From Pyramidobacter piscolens (GTDB lineage: Bacteria; Synergistota; Synergistia; Synergistales; Dethiosulfovibrionaceae), in assembly GCA_004558205.1 (NCBI GenBank), contig SFDM01000001.1, forward strand, positions 62,001 to 126,000: 64,000 bases of DNA, in the 5' to 3' direction. Below are positions 41,519 through 50,441 of the stretch, one piece after another (position 1 is the first letter of the stretch; each line of letters opens with the position of its first letter). A program made the position numbers and the translations under genes. The notes beneath the pieces are model-generated. The model did no database searches. It had not been told where the DNA came from and saw only the letters and a program-made list of their open reading frames with translations.

Positions 41519-43264
41519 CTACTCCCCAGGCCCGACGAAGACCGGCACCTGCAGGTTCCCGTCCACCACGTAATCGGAACGGAAAACGCGCATGGCGCCT
41601 GAACGGAGTCTGCGGCGGCGCGTTTCGCCGGCGAATTCAGTCTTTGCCGTTGCTGCGCCGTCGGACTGGGACGTCAGTTCCACCACCACTTCACAGGCTC
41701 TCTCGGCGGATTTCAGTTCGCTGAGGAACTGAGGGAAGGACGATAGGCGGCGGTCCGTAACCTGTTCGGCGTCGTCGGCCGGAACCGAGGCTCCCGCTCT
41801 GACGACCACGGAACAGGCGCCCGACATGTCCAAAGGCACCCTCAGTTTAAAGCGCCGCACCTGAGGAGTCTGACGCCAGGGACGCAGCGTTACTGTCGCG
41901 GTGATTTCATCGCCGGCAGAAACATGGGTCTTGTCCACGCTCAGGCCCTCGATCAGCAGCTTCAGGTTCGACGACGATACGAAAAGGCTGATGTCGAGCC
42001 CCACCGTCCCCAGATCCTGATAGGGGTTGTTGACCACTTTTTCCACAAGGGCCGAGATGGGGATCATGGCCTCGCCAAGCACGTCCTCCTTCGCGGCGAC
42101 CACATCGCCGAGCCCCCAGTTTTTGGGCATCCCCTCGCCGTCGATGACCACGTTATAGCGGACGCTGCCGCCGGAGACCCGTCCGATCTCCATGTCGGCA
42201 AGCCCCGACACCAGTTCGGGCAGCAGCTGAACCACCGCCTGCCGGTCGTTGACCATCTGAAAACGGCGGAGGGACTTCCGGCCGCTGTCGCGATCCTCCA
42301 CCTCGACGCGGACCGAGACGGCAGGCGCATAGCGTCCGAAATAACCGGCAATGCCCTCAGGACGGTCCTGAGTGACCATGCCGATGATATTCGCTGCCGA
42401 GGAGAGCTTGAAGGGCGACTCGATGCTGTTGACGATGCCGTGAATGGTGTTGTAGGCGATTGGATAGGAGACGGCTCCCCAGTTTTTGAAGCTGTGCCCG
42501 AAGGCTACGAAGCGGCCCGAGTTGTCAGCGGCGGTCAGCGTGCCGCAGACGTTCAGCGCCACGTCGCCCCAGGCCAGAAGGGCCGACACGGAAGCGCCCG
42601 GCGCGGGCTTCTGACGCGGACCGGGCAGGACGTGGTTGTCGTCGGAACCACCGGAGAACACCCGGCTGCCTAGCAGGCGCTCCAGTTTCTTCATAGAACG
42701 CCGGCTGATGCCGTCGGCGATCAGGACGTTCTTTGGCTCTTCCACACTCTGGCCGCTCACGTAACGGTCGTAAAGCTCGTCAAATTGTTCATCCAGAGGC
42801 GTCCGCGCGTCTTTCGCGCCGATATCGGCAACCGGGGGAAAGGAGGGAACCTGATCCTTATAGTCGAAGAGCTTCGTCATGTGCTCGATCGGCGTGACCA
42901 GCCCCATTTTGGGGTCGCCGTAATCCCAGCCGAAGGAAAAGGCTCCGGCCAGCTTCCCGTCCAGATAGATCGGCGAGCCGCTCATCCCCGAGGCCAGGCC
43001 GCCGGCTTTATCGATGTCGGGGCCCGAAGCCCGTATCAGGATCAGCTCCGAGGGGCGTTCCTTTTTCTTGACCACGCCCAGCACTTCCACGGGAAAAGCT
43101 TGAATTCTGTTCCCCTGGAAGACGCTCTTGCCGTACCCCTTCATGCCGATCTTCACCTGTTTCAGGGGCAGGATAGGCTCGCCGGGGCGGAAAGGGGCGC
43201 TCCAGGCAGCTGCGCTCCACAGCAGGCAGAACAGGACCAGCGCGGCTTTCAGCTTTCCCGTCAT
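41519..43264 (-). CDS. SpoIVB-type (S55) peptidase domain protein
   Basis: A 581-residue exported protein. After a signal peptide (ending near AAAWSAP) comes the S55 domain: VKIGMKGYGKSVFQGNRIQA, FPVEVLGVVKKK, the serine motif GGLASGMSGSPIYLDGKLAG (S95/S97) and GLVTPIEHM, with a later GRFVAFGHSFKNWG histidine segment. The C-terminal third is beta-rich. In spore formers SpoIVB cleaves a signalling protease regulator, but related proteins occur in non-sporulating diderms with unknown targets. ATG 43264 overlaps the prfB stop (ATGA), so translation is coupled; a GTG at 43273 is the alternative. Confidence 0.82.
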   Translation of the reverse strand: MTGKLKAALVLFCLLWSAAAWSAPFRPGEPILPLKQVKIGMKGYGKSVFQGNRIQAFPVEVLGVVKKKERPSELILIRASGPDIDKAGGLASGMSGSPIYLDGKLAGAFSFGWDYGDPKMGLVTPIEHMTKLFDYKDQVPSFPPVADIGAKDARTPLDEQFDELYDRYVSGQSVEEPKNVLIADGISRRSMKKLERLLGSRVFSGGSDDNHVLPGPRQKPAPGASVSALLAWGDVALNVCGTLTAADNSGRFVAFGHSFKNWGAVSYPIAYNTIHGIVNSIESPFKLSSAANIIGMVTQDRPEGIAGYFGRYAPAVSVRVEVEDRDSGRKSLRRFQMVNDRQAVVQLLPELVSGLADMEIGRVSGGSVRYNVVIDGEGMPKNWGLGDVVAAKEDVLGEAMIPISALVEKVVNNPYQDLGTVGLDISLFVSSSNLKLLIEGLSVDKTHVSAGDEITATVTLRPWRQTPQVRRFKLRVPLDMSGACSVVVRAGASVPADDAEQVTDRRLSSFPQFLSELKSAERACEVVVELTSQSDGAATAKTEFAGETRRRRLRSGAMRVFRSDYVVDGNLQVPVFVGPGE

Positions 43265-44356
43265 CGCGCCCACCGAAGATAGGCCAGAATAAACTCGTCA
43301 AGGGCGCCGTTCAGCACGGCGTTGACGTTACCCGTCTCCTCGCCGGTGCGGTGGTCCTTGACCATGGTGTAGGGATGGAGCACATAGGAGCGGATCTGAT
43401 TGCCCCAGCTGCTCTCTTTCTTTTCGCCGGCCAGGCTGTCCATCTCGGCCTGACGTTCTTCGCACTGTTTTTCGTAGAGCTTGGACTTGAGCACCTGCAT
43501 GGCCGTGGCCTTGTTCATGTGCTGGGACCGCTCGTTCTGGCAGCTCACCACGATGCCCGTGGGAAGGTGGGTGATACGCACCGCCGAGTCGGTCATGTTC
43601 ACGTGCTGGCCGCCGGCGCCGCTGGAACGGTAGGTGTCGATGCGCAGGTCTTCGGCGTTGATCTCCACCTCCACGTCGTCGGGCAGCTGAGGCGAGACCA
43701 CCACCGAGGCGAAGCTGGTGTGGCGGCGCTTGGCCGTGTCGAAGGGCGAGATCCTGACAAGGCGGTGCACGCCGATCTCGGACCGCAGGTAGCCGTAGAC
43801 CATCTCGCCGTCGACCATCATGGTCACGCTCTTGATGCCCGCTTCCTCGTCCTGCTGATAGTCCAGAAGCTTGACCTTGAAACGGTGATCCTCGCACCAG
43901 TGCAGATACATGCGGTACAGCATGCCCGCCCAGTCCTGGGAATCCAGGCCGCCCGAGCCGGCGTGGACGCTCACGATAGCGCTGCAGTGGTCGTAGGGCC
44001 CCGAGAGCAGCAGGGCCATCTGCTGCTTTTCAATTTCCTGGCGGAAATCGTGGGCTCGTTCATCAAATTCCTTCACCAGTTCGGCGTCGTCGTCTTCGGC
44101 GAGAAGTTCAGCCAATGTTTTCAGGTCGTCGAACTCGCTCTCGACCTTGGCCCAGTGTTCGAGCCGAGCCTCGTGGCGCGACAGGTCGGCCGAAATTTTC
44201 TGCGCGTCGGCGCTGGTCCAGAACCCCGGCACCGCAACGGCCTTTCTCAATTCGGCACAGCTTTTCTCTATGGCAGGCAGGTCAAAGGCTTTCCTGCAGC
44301 TCTGCCTTGAGAGTCTGTAGTTCCTCCATAACTGTAGTGATCGGCAATAACGCCAT
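43261..44356 (-). CDS. prfB: Peptide chain release factor 2, programmed +1 frameshift
   Basis: RF2 recognises UGA and UAA stop codons. The true start is ATG 44356 (MALLPITTVMEELQTLKAEL), with GGGAGGA 10 bases upstream. After 24 codons the frame meets CTT TGA C (TGA at 44284-44282), the classic RF2 autoregulatory site, with AGGAAAG just upstream acting as internal Shine-Dalgarno. A +1 shift to GAC (44283) continues DLPAIEKSCAEL to the stop at 43261, giving about 364 residues. The SPF anticodon tripeptide (RISPFDTAKRRHTSF) and GGQ catalytic motif (SSGAGGQHVN) are intact. Confidence 0.93.
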
Positions 44357-44534
44357 TCGTACGATTCCTCCCGATAAATCATGGTTCGTTGTTTCACGGG
44401 GACATTATAACATCTGCCGCCGCTTTGCGCTCATTCCTGAGCGCAATCAAAATTTCGCGCCCGCAAGACGATTTTTATCTGATGGGGTATAATAACCATA
44501 ACAACACGATTTCTGACAGGAGCGACCAGAAAAA

Positions 44535-45581
44535 ATGAGCGAAACTCGCAGACTCACACAGATGTCCAGCAGCAGCGGCTGAGCGGCAAAAATAGGTCCG
44601 GAGGACCTTCAGAAGGTGCTGGCGGGGCTGCCCAAGCCTGACGACGAACGGCTTCTCACCAACTGGGAGGGCGGCGAGGACGCGGCGCTGTGGAAGATCA
44701 CCGACAGCCGCGTGGGCATCCTCACCGTGGATTTCATCACGCCCGTGGCCGACGATCCCTATGTCTGGGGGCAGATCGCCGCGGCAAACTCGATCAGCGA
44801 CGTCTTCGCCATGGGCGGAAAACCGCTGGTGGCGCTGAACGTGGTGGCGTTTCCCCTGAACTGCCTTCCCATCGAGATGCTGAAATCCCTGATGGAGGGC
44901 GGCTCTTCAAAGGTGACCGAGAGCGGGGCATTCCTGATGGGCGGCCACAGCGTGGAGGACAAGGAGCCCAAATACGGCCTCTGCGTCTTCGGCGAGGTGG
45001 AACTGGACTCGCTGTGGCGCACCACGGGCGCGCGGGACGGCGACGCGCTGATCCTGACCAAGCCGCTGGGCACGGGCATCGTGGCCACGGCCATGAAGGC
45101 CGAGATGCTCGACGACCCGGCGCTGGGCGAAAAGGCCCTCAAGTGGATGACCACGCTGAACGACCTGCCCTTGTTCTTCAGCGACCAACAGCGCCGCCGC
45201 GTCAGCGCCTGTACCGACGTGACGGGTTTTGGGCTGGCGGGGCACGCCCTGGACATGCTCTCCGACGGCACGGTGGACCTGAAGCTGGACATGGACAGGC
45301 TGCCTCTGCTTGAAGGCGCGGCGGAACTGGCCCAGATGGGCCTCCTTCCAGCGGGAGCCTACCGCAACGCGAAACTTTATACGCCCCAGATCGACGGCCT
45401 GGAAAGGACCGCGCCGGAGCTCAGGGATTTCCTGTTCGACCCCCAGACCTCGGGCGGCCTTCTGATCGCCTGCCCCGAATCCGACGCCGGGGACCTGGTA
45501 AAGATCGCCCGGGACCGGGGCTTCAGCGCCGCCCGCGTGGTGGGACATTTCAGAAAAGGAACGGGCCGGCTGGTGCTGTAA
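44535..45581 (+). CDS. selD: Selenide, water dikinase containing selenocysteine
   Basis: SelD makes selenophosphate from selenide and ATP, the selenium donor for Sec-tRNA. The start ATG 44535 reads MSETRRLTQMSSSSG, then an in-frame TGA at 44580-44582, then AAKIGPEDLQKVLAG. In the family this position is the catalytic Cys or Sec of the SG(C/U)AAKI motif, so residue 16 is selenocysteine, with K19 as the partner lysine. The total is 348 residues. Later motifs (VDFITPVADDPYVWGQIAAA, GGHSVEDKEPKYG, TDVTGFGLAGHALDML) are intact. A hairpin directly after the TGA supports recoding. Annotation starting at 44616 would truncate the active site. Confidence 0.95.
44580..44625 (+). promoter_or_regulatory. 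Bacterial SECIS element in selD
   Basis: The in-frame TGA (44580-44582) is followed, from 44594, by a perfect apical stem AGGTCC-GGA-GGACCT (44594-44608). The distance of 11 bases from the UGA and the short apical loop fit bacterial SECIS elements bound by SelB. Confidence 0.75.
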
Positions 45582-45615
45582 TTGACCGAGTGACCATTGC
45601 AGAATGGAAAAACGG

Positions 45616-45676
45616 AAGTCCGAGGGGAGGCTCTGAACGGAAAAATTTTCGTTCAGAGCCTCCCCTCGGACTTTTA
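45616..45676. terminator. Bidirectional terminator between selD and the pyr operon end
   Basis: A 24 bp nearly perfect stem (AAGTCCGAGGGGAGGCTCTG with its complement) around a GAAAAATTTT loop, with CTTTTAT on the plus side and A-rich sequence on the other. It serves both selD and the convergent gene at 45703. Confidence 0.85.
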
Positions 45677-45702
45677 TAAGGCTGTTTTGTTGAAAAGCGC
45701 CC

Positions 45703-46596
45703 CTATTTCACCTTCGGTCCCGGCGCGCTGCCCAGAACTAGCATGAGGCGGTGCAGGAAAAACAGGGGGTCGTCGTTTCCGCGCGGCGGGGAGATGTAAA
45801 AAGCGCCGGGCTTGTCCGCCAGCGCCGCCTTGATGCGGGGGTCGGTGTACTGATCCATCACGTATATGCGGAGGTCTTTCCATATTTCGTCGCGCAGTTT
45901 CTTCGCCAGCTTGGGGTCCTTGGCGCCGGCGAGGTTCAGAAAACGGTCGGTCTCTTCGGCCGTCGGCTGCGACAGGCGGCAGCCCGAGGCCTTCAAAAAG
46001 CCGCCGTAGACGCCGCCGAAATCCAAAACTGAACGCCCCGCCAGGAGCTTCCGCCCTGACAGCAGCGTGGAACGGAGACGCGCGTCAAATTCGCCGAGCC
46101 GTCTCTGAAAATAGCCGTACTTCTCAGGATAAAGCCCGCTCAGGAGGACCATGATCTTCTGCACGGTGAAGGGCAGATTGGCCGGCTCGCCGAAAAAACG
46201 GCAGACGTCGCCGACAGTCACTTCCGAATCCTCGTACAGAAAGAACAGGTTCCCGCGCTTCGCCACGCCCGGGGACGCCGAAAGCCACTGGGAACGCCGT
46301 CCTTCCCGGCGGTAATCCTTGACAAACTGGGCGTATTGGGCCCCGTTCATCACAAAAAGCGGTGGATCGGCGCTTTCGTCCTCGAGAAGCAGTTTGACGT
46401 CCAGCTTCAGCTGGTCTTTAGCGTCCCAGGCCGTGTAGGACTTCACATCCACGAGGGCGCCTCCGATAAACTGCACAAGCATGGCCGTATAGGGATCCAG
46501 AGCCCTGACCTGCGGCTTTTCCGCGGCTGGAGCGCACAAAGGCAGCCAGAGGAACAGGGCCGAAAGGACCGCGAGGGATCTCTTTTTCCAGTTCAT
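45703..46596 (-). CDS. Exported protein with weak ZnuA-type resemblance
   Basis: A 297-residue exported protein (signal peptide LAVLSALFLWLPLCAPAAE). The layout recalls metal-binding ABC receptor proteins of the ZnuA class: an early VQFIGGALVDVKSY segment, LFVMNGAQYAQFVKD, a long backbone helix region (FTVQKIMVLLSGLYPEKYGY then FQRRLGEFDARL) and a following VLDFGGVYGGFL where ZnuA has its HDAF ligand site. The histidine ligands are absent, so it may bind another ligand or none. Its start overlaps pyrR by 4 bases, so it is the last gene of the pyr operon. Function unknown. Confidence 0.6.
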   Translation of the reverse strand: MNWKKRSLAVLSALFLWLPLCAPAAEKPQVRALDPYTAMLVQFIGGALVDVKSYTAWDAKDQLKLDVKLLLEDESADPPLFVMNGAQYAQFVKDYRREGRRSQWLSASPGVAKRGNLFFLYEDSEVTVGDVCRFFGEPANLPFTVQKIMVLLSGLYPEKYGYFQRRLGEFDARLRSTLLSGRKLLAGRSVLDFGGVYGGFLKASGCRLSQPTAEETDRFLNLAGAKDPKLAKKLRDEIWKDLRIYVMDQYTDPRIKAALADKPGAFYISPPRGNDDPLFFLHRLMLVLGSAPGPKVK

Positions 46597-47147
46597 TTCC
46601 CCGGTTCCTTCTGACAGATCACGGCGCAGTCCTCGCCGTCCAGTTCCTTCATGCGGACCTCGACGATTTCCTGCTGCGACGTCGGGACGGTCTTTCCGAG
46701 GTAGTCGGGCTGTATGGGCAGCTCCCTGTGCCCGCGGTCGATCAGGATCAGCAGCTGCACCGCGGCGGGGCGCCCGATGTCCACAAGGGCCTCGAGGGCA
46801 GCGCGGATGGTCCTGCCGGTGTAGAGCACGTCGTCGGCCAGAATCACCTTTTTGCCGCTGATGTCCACGGGCACCGAAGTGCTGTGGACCACGGGCTGAT
46901 CGGCCAGCATGGTGATATCGTCGCGGTAGAGCGTGATGTCCAGCTCGCCCAGAGGAAGCTTGACGCCCTCGCTGAGGCGCAGGATTTCACGCAGGCGATT
47001 GGCCAGGAAAACGCCGCGGCGCTGGATTCCAAGGATGAGCAGGTCGTCGGTTCCGCGGTTGCGCTCGACGATCTCGTTGCCCATCCTGCGGAGGGCGCGT
47101 TCAATGTCTTCAGCCGTCATGACGACGGTTTTTTCTTTCAGCTTCAC
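46593..47147 (-). CDS. pyrR: Bifunctional pyr regulator / uracil phosphoribosyltransferase
   Basis: A 184-residue PyrR. The PRPP-binding loop is VILADDVLYTGRTIRAALEA; LLILGIQRRGVFLANRL and the C-terminal PDYLGKTVPTSQQEIVEV are typical. In Firmicutes it binds pyr mRNA leaders in response to UMP and also makes UMP from uracil. I see no PyrR-type attenuator in the pyrB leader, so the enzymatic role may dominate here, or other leaders are targeted. GTG 47147 follows GGGAGGTGAAGC. Encoded 50 bases after pyrE. Confidence 0.93.
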   Translation of the reverse strand: MKLKEKTVVMTAEDIERALRRMGNEIVERNRGTDDLLILGIQRRGVFLANRLREILRLSEGVKLPLGELDITLYRDDITMLADQPVVHSTSVPVDISGKKVILADDVLYTGRTIRAALEALVDIGRPAAVQLLILIDRGHRELPIQPDYLGKTVPTSQQEIVEVRMKELDGEDCAVICQKEPGK

Positions 47148-47197
47148 CGCTTCACCTCCCGTTCTCGCCTAGTTTTTCTTCGCTGTCAGAGAATCTC

Positions 47198-47782
47198 TTA
47201 CACCTGGCGGCTGCCAGGCTTGACAGGCGCCGTGCCGAGCTCGCGGCACAGGGGGCAGTCGTCAGGCTCGTAGACGGGAAAGCTGACCTTCATCAGCGAC
47301 ACGGGATCGGCGCCCAGAAGATGCTTGCCGCCGCTGCGGTCCACGATGCAGGCCGAGCCCAGCCATTTGCAGCCGCCGGCCGCCATGTGTTCCGCCGTCT
47401 CTTTCAGGGAGCCGCCGGTGGTGACCACGTCCTCCACGACGACAAAACTCTGTCCCGCAGGCATGGGGAAGCGGCGCAGGCGCATAGCGCCGTTTTCGCG
47501 CTCGCAGAACAGGAAGGGCACGTCCAGCGCCCTGGCCACTTCATGGCCGATGATAAGGCCGCCCAGAGCGGGCGACACGATAAAATCGGGCTTCAGCGGC
47601 GCCAGCTTTTTCGCCAGTTCGCCGCCGGTGAAGGCCGCGTATTTGGGGAAACGAAGCAGCATGGCGCACTGCATGTAATTACCGCTGTGTTTTCCCGACG
47701 TAAGGCGGAAATGCCCCTCAAGCCAGGCATGGCTCTCGAGCATCATCTCTTTTACTTTTTCCTGAAGTTCTAGTTCCTGCAT
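47198..47782 (-). CDS. pyrE: Orotate phosphoribosyltransferase
   Basis: A 194-residue type I phosphoribosyltransferase converting orotate and PRPP to OMP. The PRPP motif FVVVEDVVTTGGSLKETAEH is intact, as are LTSGKHSGNYMQCA and VSPALGGLIIGHEVARAL. The C-terminus carries CPLCRELGTAPVKPGSRQV, a tail typical of the Thermus/clostridial-type PyrE. The start overlaps the pyrF end by 13 bases. Confidence 0.95.
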   Translation of the reverse strand: MQELELQEKVKEMMLESHAWLEGHFRLTSGKHSGNYMQCAMLLRFPKYAAFTGGELAKKLAPLKPDFIVSPALGGLIIGHEVARALDVPFLFCERENGAMRLRRFPMPAGQSFVVVEDVVTTGGSLKETAEHMAAGGCKWLGSACIVDRSGGKHLLGADPVSLMKVSFPVYEPDDCPLCRELGTAPVKPGSRQV

Positions 47783-48492
47783 GCCAATCCCTCCTCGATG
47801 GATTTCGCGATCTGCTCCACGGCCTCGCGAACGTTGGGAGCCTTGTAGATGGGGCGTCCCATGACGATATAGTCGGCGCCGGCTTTAAAAGCGGCGGCGG
47901 GCGTGGCGACGCGGCTCTGGTCGTCGCCGCCTGCCACAAGCCTGACTCCCGGCACGACCTTCAAAAAGTTCTGCTTGGGTGTGACGGAGTTCACCAGGGG
48001 AAGATCCAGAGGCGAACAGACCAGGCCGTCCATGCCGCAGTCGCCGCACAACCAGGCGCGGCGCTCGATCGCCAAGTTCATGGGGCAGCCGGGAGCCACT
48101 TCATCCCAGGCCTGGGCGTCAAAGCTGGTCAGCACGGTGATGCCCAGCAGCTTCATGGACGAGCCCAGGCGGTCGCGCGCGGCCACGGACTCCTCCATCA
48201 TACGGCGTCCGCCGCCGGCTTGGAGGGTGAGGCAGAAAATGCCCAGGTCGGACAGGGTTTCCACGGCCAGGCGGACCGTGTTGGGGATGTCGTGAAGCTT
48301 GAGGTCAAGGAAAAGCTTAAAGCCGTGATCCACCACCTCTTTCAGGAAGTGCGCGCCGCCCTGAGCATACAGCCGAGGCCCAATCTTGATGGCGTCCACC
48401 AGCCCCGCCAGCTGATCCATGGTCCGGCGGGCCTCACGAAGCGTATTCAGGTCAAGTGCCGCAAACAGCGGCAATGATTTTCGTTCGGTCAT
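47770..48492 (-). CDS. pyrF: Orotidine 5'-phosphate decarboxylase
   Basis: A 240-residue TIM-barrel enzyme giving UMP from OMP. The catalytic K-D-x-K-x-x-D array is in KLFLDLKLHDIPNTVRLAVE; the VVPGVRL and GADYIVMGRPIYKAPNV phosphate-binding segments follow. ATG 48492 has GAAGGAGAT upstream; the open frame continuing to 48714 runs through the intergenic repeat and is not coding. A 262 bp gap with a repeat separates it from pyrD. Confidence 0.95.
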   Translation of the reverse strand: MTERKSLPLFAALDLNTLREARRTMDQLAGLVDAIKIGPRLYAQGGAHFLKEVVDHGFKLFLDLKLHDIPNTVRLAVETLSDLGIFCLTLQAGGGRRMMEESVAARDRLGSSMKLLGITVLTSFDAQAWDEVAPGCPMNLAIERRAWLCGDCGMDGLVCSPLDLPLVNSVTPKQNFLKVVPGVRLVAGGDDQSRVATPAAAFKAGADYIVMGRPIYKAPNVREAVEQIAKSIEEGLACRN

Positions 48493-48539
48493 AAAAATCT
48501 CCTTCATTAAACATAAATTGCCGTTTACCGGCGTCGCAA

Positions 48540-48700
48540 AGATCAAGGTCAAAAGATCTTTCATCGCAAAGGCTGAAGTGAAAGGGCGCAAAGGAAAAAC
48601 AAAACCTGAATCAATAACTGAAAACGAATCCATATGATAATAATTTGTAGGTTTTACGGTTCTAAAAATCTTTGAGGTTTTCCTTAGCGCATTTTTGCGG
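48540..48700. repeat. Dispersed inverted-repeat element, copy 4
   Basis: Left part: AAGGTCAAAAGATCTTTCAT then CGCAAAGG...AAAGGGCGCAAAGGAAAAAC; right part: TTTACGGTTCTAAAAATC, then TTTGAGGTTTTCCTTAGCGC. The interior blocks AACAAAACCTGAAT and ACGGTTCTAAAA match the copy at 62950-63172. It interrupts the pyr operon between pyrD and pyrF. Confidence 0.7.
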
Positions 48701-48754
48701 CCGCTGCAATTCAATTTTTTGATCTTACCGCTGAATCGCCGCTCACGTAAGCGT

Positions 48755-49681
48755 CTATTTTCGGGCTAAACCGACGAGGTCGGTTATGGAATTTGTTTTT
48801 CTGGCGGCCACGGCGCTCTGCAGACCTTCGCGGATTTCTTTCAGGACGCTGAAGTCGCTGAACAGCGCCGCGCCCACCTCTACGGCGCTGGCGCCGGCCA
48901 TGATCATCGCCAGGGCGTCGTCGGAGGTACGCACGCCGCCGCAGCCAACCACAGGGATTTTCACCGCGCCGGCCACGTCCCAAACCACGCGCAGCGCCAG
49001 AGGAAAGATCGCCGGACCGGAAAGCCCCGCCACGCGGCGGTTGAACACGGGCCTGCCGCGTTTCGTGTCGATGGCCATGCCGAGCCAGGTGTTGCCCGCC
49101 ACGACCGCCGTCGCGCCCGCCGACTCGGCGGCCTTCGCCACCGCGGGAATGTCGGGGGCCTGGGGCGTCAGCTTGACCCACAGGGGACCGCCCCATTTCG
49201 CGCGGACCATCTCCGTAGCCTGGGCCGTCAGGCCGGGATCGACGCCCCAGCTCATGCAGCCGCAGTCCACGTTGGGACAGGACACGTTGAGCTCCACGGC
49301 ATCCACCAGTTCGGACCTTCCGGCGATGAGCTTCATCATGTATTCAAGCCCTTCGGAACTCTCCATGGAGACGTTGAGCAGCACGGGGATTCCACGTTTT
49401 TTCAGGTCGGGCAAACGCACTTCCATAAAGTGGTCGATGCCCTCGTTCTGAAGGCCGATGCTGTTCAAAATGCCCGACGGGGTCTCCCAGACGCGGATGC
49501 CGTCGTTGCCTTTGCGCCGTTCCACGGTGATCGCCTTGGAGCAGATAGCCCCTACGTCGCCCACCAGGTCGCCGCGCCACAGGCCGCTCTCGTAAGGCCA
49601 GATCCCCGAGGCGATGACCACGGGCACGGCCAGCTCCACGCCGCCCACGGCGCTTTTCAGGGAATCAGAGATGCAGTTCAT
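48755..49681 (-). CDS. pyrD: Dihydroorotate dehydrogenase B, catalytic subunit
   Basis: A 308-residue FMN enzyme of class 1B that oxidises dihydroorotate to orotate and passes electrons through PyrK to NAD+. Features: IASGIWPYESGLWRGDLVGD, the ELNVSCPNVDCGC segment where class 1B uses a catalytic Cys, VAGNTWLGMAID, and the FMN phosphate site GCGGVRTSDDALAMIMAGAS. It overlaps pyrK by 17 bases. The start lies within pyrK coding, so translation is coupled. Confidence 0.94.
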   Translation of the reverse strand: MNCISDSLKSAVGGVELAVPVVIASGIWPYESGLWRGDLVGDVGAICSKAITVERRKGNDGIRVWETPSGILNSIGLQNEGIDHFMEVRLPDLKKRGIPVLLNVSMESSEGLEYMMKLIAGRSELVDAVELNVSCPNVDCGCMSWGVDPGLTAQATEMVRAKWGGPLWVKLTPQAPDIPAVAKAAESAGATAVVAGNTWLGMAIDTKRGRPVFNRRVAGLSGPAIFPLALRVVWDVAGAVKIPVVGCGGVRTSDDALAMIMAGASAVEVGAALFSDFSVLKEIREGLQSAVAARKTNSITDLVGLARK

Positions 49682-50441
49682 TCCATTCCACCTCCCGGGC
49701 CTGAAACACGGGGCCGTCGACGCAGACGCGGCGCCGGCCTGTTTTTGTGTCCACCACGCAGCCGAAACAGCCGCCCATGCCGCAGCCCATCCGCTTCTCC
49801 AGGCTGACCTGGATGTCGCCGCACTGAGCGCCGTACTGACTGTACAGGGCTTTCATCATCGGGTTGGGGCCGCAGCAGACCAGCGACAAATCCTCCAGCG
49901 GCTGTCCTTCCAGTCCGGCGATGCAGAACCCTTTTTTCCCGAGCGAGCCGTCGTCGCTGTACAGTTCCGTCTCGGGAACTCGATCAATCACCCATTGGGC
50001 AAAGTCCTTCCAGAGGGCGTTCGGCACGCCCAGCAGGAACTTGTCGAAACGGCCCAGGCGGCGGCGTAGGAACAGGAGCGGAGCCACGCCCAGCGTTCCG
50101 GCCACGGCCCAGACTTTGCCCTTCGCGGCGGGGGCGAAGCTCCCGCCCACAGGGCCGCGGACCGACAGTGAACTTCCCGCCGGCATCCCGGACAGCAGCG
50201 CCGTTCCCTGCCCCACCACGCGGAACAGGACCTCGAAGGTCCCTTCCCGCGCGTCGGCATCGAGAACGCCAAGGGGCCGACGGAGCAGGGGCGCGCTGGA
50301 ACGGAGGGCCTGCGCGAGCACAAAGTTTCCGGGCTCGGCGCAGCGGGCCACCTCGGGACACTCAAAGGTCAGATGGAAAACGCCCTCGCTGATTTTTTCG
50401 TTCGCCCGCAGGCGGGCGGTGTAATCTCCTATCAAGTTCAT
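49665..50441 (-). CDS. pyrK: Dihydroorotate dehydrogenase B, electron transfer subunit
   Basis: A 258-residue FAD and [2Fe-2S] protein that links PyrD to NAD+. The FAD-binding LLRRPLGVLD, the NAD-domain AVAGTLGVAPLLFLRRRL and the iron-sulfur motif CGMGGCFGCVVDTKTGRRRV followed by C are all intact. The real start is ATG 50441 (after GAGGAGGAAT); the open frame continues to 50732 only as overlap with the upstream gene. It overlaps the dihydroorotase-like gene by 4 bases. Confidence 0.94.
   Translation of the reverse strand: MNLIGDYTARLRANEKISEGVFHLTFECPEVARCAEPGNFVLAQALRSSAPLLRRPLGVLDADAREGTFEVLFRVVGQGTALLSGMPAGSSLSVRGPVGGSFAPAAKGKVWAVAGTLGVAPLLFLRRRLGRFDKFLLGVPNALWKDFAQWVIDRVPETELYSDDGSLGKKGFCIAGLEGQPLEDLSLVCCGPNPMMKALYSQYGAQCGDIQVSLEKRMGCGMGGCFGCVVDTKTGRRRVCVDGPVFQAREVEWNELHL

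Noticed and set aside
44616..45581. selD starting at the later in-frame codon 44616
   Set aside because: This start would remove the catalytic motif; the upstream ATG with an in-frame UGA and a following hairpin explains the data better.
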